Positions 23,387 to 28,255 of a DNA stretch of 28,255 bases are shown here, piece by piece. How positions within the stretch are numbered: the stretch's first letter is position 1; every line of letters begins with the position of its first letter. The DNA comes from MWCM01 sp964558315. GTDB taxonomy: Bacteria; Patescibacteriota; UBA1384; XYA2-FULL-43-10. A model generated the notes under the pieces. That model ran no database searches, was not told the origin of the DNA, and was given only the letters and a program-made list of their open reading frames with translations. Made by a program: the position numbers and the translations under genes. The stretch is from positions 1 to 28,255 of the forward strand of contig CAZLCL010000008.1 of assembly GCA_964558315.1 (NCBI GenBank), in the 5' to 3' direction.

Positions 23387-23421
23387 CTTAATAATTTCGC
23401 TTTGATTATGAGATTCCACAC
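23387..23421. repeat. 35-nt direct repeat, copy 2
   Basis: Differs from copy 1 at repeat positions 12, 21 and 26. The copies are separated by 33 nt. Function unknown. Confidence 0.65.
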
Positions 23422-23506
23422 GGCAGAGTTGGCGGGGAATTTTTAAAATTTATTTTAACCGCTTAAACTTTCCCACCCACACCTCCAACTATGATAAAAT
23501 AAATAT

Positions 23507-23540
23507 ATGTAATATTTCCGTGATCACGGATAATTTACAT
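23507..23540. promoter_or_regulatory. 34-bp palindromic operator 1, upstream of the PaaX/Cas2-like gene
   Basis: ATGTAA-N4-TCCGTGATCACGGA-N4-TTACAT: a 14-bp perfect palindromic core with a second pair of inverted hexamers exactly symmetric around it. It ends 19 bp before the start codon. Confidence 0.85.
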
Positions 23541-23559
23541 AACTTACAAGGAGGGATGT

Positions 23560-24177
23560 ATGAGAAAGGAAGATTTACAGGTTGTTGCGCTAACATCAGG
23601 AAAATTTTTACTTTCTTTTTTTGATATTGCTGTGACACCATTTTTTTCGGCCAGTTCTAGATACAGAAAATCCATGAAAAAGTTTGCGGAGGAGAGCGGT
23701 TACCAAAAATCGCAAATTAACGATCGTATACAGTATCTTAAGCGCATTAAGTGCATTAGGATATGCACTGAGGGCAAAGATAAATATTTGGAATTGTTGC
23801 CTAAAGGCGTTAAGAAACTTGAAAAAATTATCATCAATAATTTATCCATTCCAAGAACAGACACATGGGACAAAAAATGGCGAGTAGTAATATTTGATGT
23901 GCCTGAAAAAAATGAATATGCACGAGACTTTTTTCGCTTAAAAATTGTCGAATTGGGCTTTATGCAAATTCAAAAGAGTGTTTATGTTTACCCCTTTCCT
24001 TGCACTGACGAGGTTACTTTTATTGTGCGAAAATTAGGACTAGAAAAATATGTTACGATCATGATTTCGGAAATTATTCAGGGAGAAGAAGAAATAATCT
24101 ATCAATTTAGACAAAAAGAAATCTTATTAGCAAACGATTTAAATAGTGCTCGATTACTTAAAGAGAAAAATAAATAA
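23560..24177 (+). CDS. PaaX-family / Cas2-like-fold transcriptional regulator
   Basis: 205 residues. A predicted winged-helix N-terminus (about 30-95, with YQKSQINDRIQYLKRIKCI) precedes a C-terminal PaaX domain (about 103-180) starting WDKKWRVVIFDVPE and including FMQIQKSVYVYPFP, a ferredoxin-like fold shared with Cas2. In small-genome bacteria such genes are often labelled Cas2, but the added DNA-binding half, the lack of other cas genes and the flanking palindromes point to a regulator. AGGAGG lies 5 nt before the ATG. Palindromes at 23507-23540 and 24179-24212 bracket the gene, suggesting autoregulation. The effector is unknown; classical PaaX senses phenylacetyl-CoA, which need not apply here. 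Confidence 0.85.
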   Translation: MRKEDLQVVALTSGKFLLSFFDIAVTPFFSASSRYRKSMKKFAEESGYQKSQINDRIQYLKRIKCIRICTEGKDKYLELLPKGVKKLEKIIINNLSIPRTDTWDKKWRVVIFDVPEKNEYARDFFRLKIVELGFMQIQKSVYVYPFPCTDEVTFIVRKLGLEKYVTIMISEIIQGEEEIIYQFRQKEILLANDLNSARLLKEKNK

Positions 24178-24178
24178 T

Positions 24179-24212
24179 ATGTAATTATTCCGTGATCACG
24201 GATATTTTACAT
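24179..24212. promoter_or_regulatory. 34-bp palindromic operator 2, directly downstream of the PaaX/Cas2-like gene
   Basis: ATGTAA-N4-TCCGTGATCACGGA-N4-TTACAT, identical to operator 1 in core and outer hexamers; only the N4 spacers differ. It begins 1 bp after the stop codon. Confidence 0.85.
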
Positions 24213-24257
24213 TTTTTGTTGTAGGAATAATTGATTTGATTTGTAACAACAATTTTT

Positions 24258-24410
24258 TTGAAAAACATTTATGAGAAATTAGATAGAGCTAAGATTTTGG
24301 ATAGATCATTTGATGGAATCAAATATGGCGCTGGATATAGCCAAAGACAAAGCTTTAGGCACTATATTAAATATAAAACTGGATTAATTTTTAGATTTGA
24401 CAATAGATAA
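24258..24410 (+). CDS. Doubtful 50-residue basic ORF between two palindromes
   Basis: Frame from TTG 24258 to TAA, product rich in Arg/Lys/Tyr (contains GIKYGAGYSQRQSFRHYIKY). The composition looks protein-like, but there is no Shine-Dalgarno, no ATG, and a T7 run abuts the start. It could be a real small gene, a gene remnant, or chance. It lies between operators 2 and 3. Confidence 0.25.
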   Translation: MKNIYEKLDRAKILDRSFDGIKYGAGYSQRQSFRHYIKYKTGLIFRFDNR

Positions 24411-24421
24411 GATATTTTAAA

Positions 24422-24451
24422 GGACAATTTCAGTGATCACTGTTTTTGTCC
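24422..24451. promoter_or_regulatory. Related 30-bp palindrome (operator 3)
   Basis: GGACAA-TTT-CAGTGATCACTG-TTT-TTGTCC. It shares the GTGATCAC centre with operators 1 and 2 but has different outer hexamers and 3-nt spacers. It sits between the doubtful ORF and the convergent CsoR-like gene. Confidence 0.7.
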
Positions 24452-24503
24452 ATTAATGTGATTAGCAATTTTTTCAGAGGAAGGTTTTGGTAACAATAAC
24501 TGG

Positions 24504-24524
24504 TAACAAATATTGTTATTTTTT
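24504..24524 (+). terminator. Weak terminator-like hairpin
   Basis: TAACAA-ATA-TTGTTA followed by six T residues on the plus strand, overlapping the last codon and stop of the convergent CsoR-like gene. AT-only stem. Confidence 0.35.
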
Positions 24525-24758
24525 AATTTCTCGCAATATTGCTCTGAGTTGATCTTTATCGAGAATAATTTTGCCCTCATTTTCTAAAGATAATTGTATT
24601 TCGATAAATGAGGCGATGGTAGAAGCAAGTGAAGATTTGGCCGCTGACATTTGTATTAAAATATCTTGCTCGGGCTTTTGAGCCATCATCATGTCGCCAA
24701 TCCCCCTAACCTGTCCTTCGATCCTCTTGATGCGATTATAAATACTTTGATATTTCAT
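24516..24758 (-). CDS. CsoR/RcnR/FrmR-family repressor lacking all canonical ligand residues
   Basis: 80 residues, the DUF156 fold: N-terminal RIKRIEGQVRGIGDM, then DILIQMSAAKSSLAS and a helical C-terminus. In CsoR the copper ligands are Cys-His-Cys, and FrmR senses formaldehyde through the same first Cys. At the aligned positions this protein has Glu30, Gln55 and Glu59. The whole protein has no Cys or His. An MMM run (23-25) is unusual. The DNA-contact helix is kept, and family-type operator boxes lie upstream, so it probably still binds DNA but senses something else or nothing. No Shine-Dalgarno before the ATG; an AT mini-repeat (24767-24794) abuts the start. Confidence 0.88.
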   Translation of the reverse strand: MKYQSIYNRIKRIEGQVRGIGDMMMAQKPEQDILIQMSAAKSSLASTIASFIEIQLSLENEGKIILDKDQLRAILREIKK

Positions 24759-24762
24759 GAGA

Positions 24763-24912
24763 TTAGAATGATGAATTAAGAATTATGAATAATGCGTAGA
24801 GATTTAATATATAAAGCTGAATATGCTTGGCATGTAGAATCTTACACTTTGATCCATGTTTTAAAATTCTAGGGACTTTTTCCCCAACTATACCCCCCTT
24901 TTTCCCCAGCAT
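24763..24912 (-). CDS. Possible 49-residue leader peptide of the CsoR-like gene
   Basis: ATG at 24912 is preceded by GGAGGGGGG and the frame stops 4 nt before the CsoR-like ATG. It contains HGSKCKILHAKH. The G-rich ribosome site coincides with the operator, so this may be chance. If real, it would supply translational coupling for a downstream gene without its own Shine-Dalgarno. Confidence 0.25.
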   Translation of the reverse strand: MLGKKGGIVGEKVPRILKHGSKCKILHAKHIQLYILNLYALFIILNSSF

Positions 24913-24927
24913 ACCCCCCTCCCGTAT
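24882..24927 (-). promoter_or_regulatory. Tandem CsoR/FrmR/RcnR-type operator boxes
   Basis: ATACCCCCCT occurs at 24890-24899 and again at 24911-24920, 21 bp apart (two helical turns), each preceded by TTTTTCCCCA. The second is completed by GTAT (24924-24927), giving an ATAC-C/T tract-GTAT inverted repeat over the predicted transcription start. Family operators are known to combine a G/C tract with short AT inverted repeats. Confidence 0.7.
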
Positions 24928-24928
24928 T

Positions 24929-24957
24929 ATTATAGCTGTTTTTATCGGCAAAATAAA
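24929..24957 (-). promoter_or_regulatory. Promoter of the CsoR-like gene
   Basis: Perfect TATAAT (24934-24929) with 17-nt spacing to a poor -35 TTTATT (24957-24952). The start near 24922 falls within the operator boxes, consistent with autorepression. Confidence 0.5.
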
Positions 24958-25013
24958 ATCAGATAACCACTGCCAAGTAGAATTAGTTGCTAGAACAATA
25001 TCATAATCCCCAT

Positions 25014-25757
25014 TTACTCAAAAACGATTAATAGATACATTACAAAAATTCCGACGATAATTGAGATAAGTTGAATCAGCGACTTTTTATAATTCTGTTC
25101 TTTATGTAATTCAGGGACTAAACCAGATAGGGCTATATAGATAAATCCTCCGGCAGTAAGCGGAATAATAAAATTTATAATATTTTTCGATATTACACCA
25201 AGCATTAGAACCAAAACTGCTCCCAAGATGGAAAAGCAAGCTGAGGCAAAGTTGTAGATAATCGCTTCCCTTTTTTTAAATCCGGAGTGTAACAACACAC
25301 CAAAATCACCTAACTCTTGAGGGATTTCGTGTGCCGTGACAGCAATAGTAGTCGAAATTCCCAAGGGGATAGAAACCACATAGCTTGCCGCTATCAACAC
25401 ACCGTCAATAAAATTGTGAACCGCATCTCCAACTAGGTTCATTGTCCCTAAATGTTTCGGGTGATTATGACAATTTATATCATGACAATGACGCCATCTT
25501 AAGAATTTTTCTAATGAAAAAAACAGCAATATTCCTGAAAAAACCAAAAGGGCCGGATATAGGTCGGAGTTGTAATACTCCCCAGCCTCAGGTAAAAGAT
25601 GGAGAAAAGCATCTCCCAATAAGGCACCGGTCGAAAATGAAACTAACACCGAAATGATTTTCTCTAAAGTCTGCTTTTTTAAGGCTATAGCTAAAACTCC
25701 GATCAGAGAAATAATCGAAACGACTACAACCGATACTAGCGAATATATCAACGGCAT
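25014..25757 (-). CDS. ZIP-family divalent metal transporter
   Basis: 247 residues, about eight TM helices. The TM4/TM5 metal-site signatures HNFID (114-118) and HEIPQELGD (143-151) are intact. The variable loop before TM4 is Cys/His-rich (WRHCHDINCHNHPKH, about 88-102), as expected for a metal-binding loop. An early helix carries GDAFLHLLPE. ZIP proteins move zinc, iron or manganese into the cytoplasm. AAAGGAG is the Shine-Dalgarno. The CsoR-like repressor gene lies 255 bp downstream on the same strand with its own promoter, which makes a regulatory link plausible but unproven. Confidence 0.93.
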   Translation of the reverse strand: MPLIYSLVSVVVVSIISLIGVLAIALKKQTLEKIISVLVSFSTGALLGDAFLHLLPEAGEYYNSDLYPALLVFSGILLFFSLEKFLRWRHCHDINCHNHPKHLGTMNLVGDAVHNFIDGVLIAASYVVSIPLGISTTIAVTAHEIPQELGDFGVLLHSGFKKREAIIYNFASACFSILGAVLVLMLGVISKNIINFIIPLTAGGFIYIALSGLVPELHKEQNYKKSLIQLISIIVGIFVMYLLIVFE

Positions 25758-25806
25758 TACAGCTCCTTTGGGTGCTACCCTTTATTTTAGTAATTGCTGG
25801 CCACCT

Positions 25807-25835
25807 TATTTACCAGACTAGCAAATTTTGTTCAA
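25807..25835 (-). promoter_or_regulatory. Possible promoter of the ZIP gene
   Basis: Minus strand TTGAAC (25835-25830), 17 nt, TAAATA (25812-25807). The -35 lies within the palindrome TTGTT-G-AACAA. Confidence 0.45.
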
Positions 25836-25906
25836 CAAAAAAAGTAGCGCAATCGAATACTAATATTTTGTAATGTTTATAAGCAGAAATATTAGATCGG
25901 AAATTA

Positions 25907-26647
25907 CTACCTGATATTCGAATTAATAACAAATTTTTTTACATTTTTTAGAGCTTGGTGCAATTCATTCTCGGTAAACGGTTCAAATTTTGTCTGATAA
26001 TTAATCTGTTTAGATTTCACAAAATTTTGAATATAATACCTTTTCGCACCCTTGATCATCTCGCCTATTTCGATAAAATCACTTGGCAAATGGTATGGCT
26101 TAGCCACTGTGGTGCGGAATTCATAATCAATCCCAGACGACATAATTAGGTTTATGCTTTTTTGTATGGCATTTTTTATAGAGGTATCATTTTTACTATG
26201 CAAATCCGCAGTTTGCAATTGACCATTTTGATTAATTTTTTGATTAGTTACCATTTGATATTTATGAAATGGCGCTTTTATATCCATCGCGATATAATCA
26301 ACATCACCCTCTTTAATAATATCTTTAAGACGTTTCTCAAAAGAACCGTTAGTATCTAGCTTCACGGCAAAACCTAATGCTTTAATATGTGAGATCAATT
26401 TATCAGTATCGTGGTATAACAGTGGCTCTCCTCCGGTTATACACACCCCCTGCAACTTGCCGACACGAGATTCAAGAAATCTAAACAAATCTTCATCATT
26501 CAATAGCGGTGCGTATTGCTCAGGAATAACTAATTCGGGATTATGGCAAAAACCGCAACGAAAGTTGCAACCCCGTAAAAAAATGGTAGCTGCAACTTTT
26601 CCCGGATAATCAACTAAGGTAGTTTTTTGAATCCCAGCAATTTGCAT
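25907..26647 (-). CDS. nrdG: Anaerobic ribonucleotide reductase activating protein (radical SAM)
   Basis: 246 residues. Radical SAM cluster motif C-N-F-R-C-G-F-C (Cys27, 31, 34), then ITGGEPLL for SAM binding; the N-terminus IAGIQKTTLVDYPGKVA is typical of the longer NrdG-type activases. It uses a [4Fe-4S] cluster and S-adenosylmethionine to generate the glycyl radical on NrdD. It lies 93 bp downstream of nrdD on the same strand, with no terminator seen between. No clear Shine-Dalgarno precedes the ATG. The stop is TAG. The small ferredoxin at 22.6 kb could be its electron source (inference). Confidence 0.92.
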   Translation of the reverse strand: MQIAGIQKTTLVDYPGKVAATIFLRGCNFRCGFCHNPELVIPEQYAPLLNDEDLFRFLESRVGKLQGVCITGGEPLLYHDTDKLISHIKALGFAVKLDTNGSFEKRLKDIIKEGDVDYIAMDIKAPFHKYQMVTNQKINQNGQLQTADLHSKNDTSIKNAIQKSINLIMSSGIDYEFRTTVAKPYHLPSDFIEIGEMIKGAKRYYIQNFVKSKQINYQTKFEPFTENELHQALKNVKKFVINSNIR

Positions 26648-26740
26648 ATTTTTAGTAAAAAGCTACAAGTTAAAAAGAATTATCATTACGACTTTTATGA
26701 TCTTGATTAAAGCTGTTTTAACCCACATTGATTTATTATA

Positions 26741-28255
26741 TTAGATTAACTCGGCTTGAGAGTTTTTTCCATCAGACACGGCAACTTTATCATTTTTATG
26801 TTTTAAAATATCTAATTTTACTGTTTTTCTGTCAGCAAACTCCGCCTTTTTACCGTCATTCCACTGTTTAACCGGACGAATATAGCCGACAATTCTAGCA
26901 TATACTTCATTTTCTGAACCGCACTTGCTGCATTTTTCGATCTTTCCGGCAATGTAACCGTGTTTTGGACAAACGGAGAATGTTGGACTTAAAGTAAAAT
27001 ATGGTAAATGATAATTCTCGCAAACAGTTTTAATTAAACTTTTCATGGATTGCAAATCTCCAATCTCCTCACCTATATAAAGATGGACTACCGTGCCACC
27101 AGTATATTTTGTCTGTAAATCATCTTGCAAGTCTAAAACTTCAAAAATATCATCGGAGTAGTCAACCGGCAATTGCGAAGAGTTTGAATAATATGGCGGA
27201 GCACCATCTTCCTCATATTGAGCTTCGTTAGCCACCATGATATCAGAATATCTTTCTTTATCTAACCTTGCCAGACGATGAGAAGTTCCCTCAGCCGGAG
27301 TTGCTTCAAGATTATAGTTATTACCTGTTTCATCTTGATACTTGCTAATTCTCTCCCGCATAAAATCCATTATTTGCAAGGCCACTCTCTGGCCTTCGGC
27401 AGTAGCGATATCCCGCCCAATCAAATTAAGCAATGCCTCGTTCATCCCAAGCAGGCCAATGGTTGAAAAATGATTACCCCAAAATTTTCCATCGCGTTTT
27501 TTAATATTCCTCAAATAGAAATTTGAGTATGGATAAAGGCCAGCCTCTGTCATTTTTTCCAATACCTCCCGCTTTATCTCTAAGCTTTCTTTGGCTAGAT
27601 CCATCATATAACCCAAATTATATAAAAACTCCCGCAAATCACGCGACCTGTAGCCCAATCTCGGCATATTAATCGTAACTACTCCGACCGATCCTGTAAG
27701 CGGATTCGCACCAAAAAGACCGCCACCCCTCTTTCTTAGTTCACGGTTATCGAGACGCAGACGACAACACATGCTTCTAGCATCGTCTGGATCCATATCA
27801 GAGTTAATAAAATTTGAAAAATATGGGATACCGTATTTTGCCGTCATTTTCCATAAATTATTTAAACGTTTATTCTCCCAGTCAAAATCTTTTGTAATGT
27901 TGTAGGTCGGGATAGGAAAAGTGAAAACTCTTCCCTTAGCATCACCTTCGGAGATAACCTCAGCAAAAACGTCATTAAATAGATCCATCTCTTTTTGAAA
28001 ATCTTGATACGATTCTGCTTGCGGTTTTCCCCCGATTATCACCGGTTTTTCGGCATATGTTGCAGGCACTGTTAAATCGAGTGTGACATTAGTAAATGGA
28101 GTCTGAAAGCCCACTCGAGTCGGCACATTCATATTAAACATAAACTCTTGAAAGGCTTGCTTTACCTGTTCACGATCTAATTTATCGTAACGAATAAACG
28201 GTGCTAACAAGGTATCAAAATTTGAAATCGCCTGTGCTCCAGCTGATTCTCCCTG
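26741..28255 (-). CDS. nrdD: Anaerobic (class III) ribonucleoside-triphosphate reductase, 3' part
   Basis: About 504 C-terminal residues. The frame is open to the right edge (AGAQAISNFDT precedes LLAPFIRYDK), so the true start and any ATP-cone lie outside the window. Recognisable NrdD blocks: VPTRVGFQTPFTNVTLDL, the MCCRLRLDNREL segment with adjacent cysteines, a zinc-site-like CPKHGY...CSKCG, and the glycyl-radical loop RIVGYIRPVKQWNDGKKAEF, whose Gly carries the radical. It makes dNTPs without oxygen, so the organism can synthesise deoxynucleotides anaerobically. The TTG at 28210 is an internal Leu codon, not a start. Confidence 0.95.
   Translation of the reverse strand, partial: QGESAGAQAISNFDTLLAPFIRYDKLDREQVKQAFQEFMFNMNVPTRVGFQTPFTNVTLDLTVPATYAEKPVIIGGKPQAESYQDFQKEMDLFNDVFAEVISEGDAKGRVFTFPIPTYNITKDFDWENKRLNNLWKMTAKYGIPYFSNFINSDMDPDDARSMCCRLRLDNRELRKRGGGLFGANPLTGSVGVVTINMPRLGYRSRDLREFLYNLGYMMDLAKESLEIKREVLEKMTEAGLYPYSNFYLRNIKKRDGKFWGNHFSTIGLLGMNEALLNLIGRDIATAEGQRVALQIMDFMRERISKYQDETGNNYNLEATPAEGTSHRLARLDKERYSDIMVANEAQYEEDGAPPYYSNSSQLPVDYSDDIFEVLDLQDDLQTKYTGGTVVHLYIGEEIGDLQSMKSLIKTVCENYHLPYFTLSPTFSVCPKHGYIAGKIEKCSKCGSENEVYARIVGYIRPVKQWNDGKKAEFADRKTVKLDILKHKNDKVAVSDGKNSQAELI

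Noticed and set aside
23319..24177. CRISPR locus made of the 35-nt repeats and a Cas2-like gene
   Set aside because: Only two imperfect repeats, no cas1 or effector genes, and the Cas2-like domain is fused to a DNA-binding half as in PaaX regulators.

Overview
The window looks like part of a small-genome bacterium of the Candidate Phyla Radiation (Patescibacteria, most likely Parcubacteria-like). This is inferred from content, not from a marker gene. It is AT-rich, with compact ATGA and TAATG gene junctions and TGA used as a stop. It carries a membrane-anchored ClpC-like ATPase paired with a small membrane protein, a PaaX/Cas2-like regulator, a class III ribonucleotide reductase pair, a YkuD L,D-transpeptidase and a giant cell-surface protein, a combination familiar from that group.

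Layout from left to right. Positions 44-120 hold a tRNA with anticodon CAU (probably elongator Met), followed by minus-strand genes for an FtsB/DivIC-like division protein (possibly leaderless mRNA), a signal-peptide surface protein (HYR, Ig-like, DUF5011, FN3, TM) and a CAP-domain protein. A second CAU tRNA (4099-4173, probably the lysidine-dependent Ile2) precedes a plus-strand L,D-transpeptidase.

From 19507 down to 5766 lies the main feature, a tight five-gene minus-strand operon. It encodes a 3639-residue surface protein with an N-terminal cytoplasmic coiled coil and one membrane anchor, then a membrane-anchored TPR protein, a LolD/MacB-type ABC ATPase, a MacB/FtsX-type permease and a 63-residue membrane protein. 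Stops, starts and Shine-Dalgarno sequences interlock, so the giant protein and the ABC machine are probably made together. The giant gene contains a perfect 510-bp direct repeat (170 codons) plus older diverged repeats. Upstream on the same strand are ferredoxin, a two-helix membrane protein and a membrane-anchored ClpC relative whose first AAA+ domain has lost key Walker residues.

The right part (22.8-25 kb) is rich in regulatory structure. It has a 44-residue single-helix protein driven by a perfect sigma-70 consensus promoter, with two leader hairpins and a 21-bp-stem terminator. A PaaX/Cas2-like gene is bracketed by two near-identical 34-bp palindromes, with a related third palindrome beyond. 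A CsoR/RcnR/FrmR-family repressor contains no Cys or His at all, yet its promoter carries tandem ATACCCCCCT boxes typical of that family, which also form a G-quadruplex-type tract. A ZIP metal transporter lies upstream of it. The window ends with nrdG and the 3' part of nrdD, cut by the right edge.
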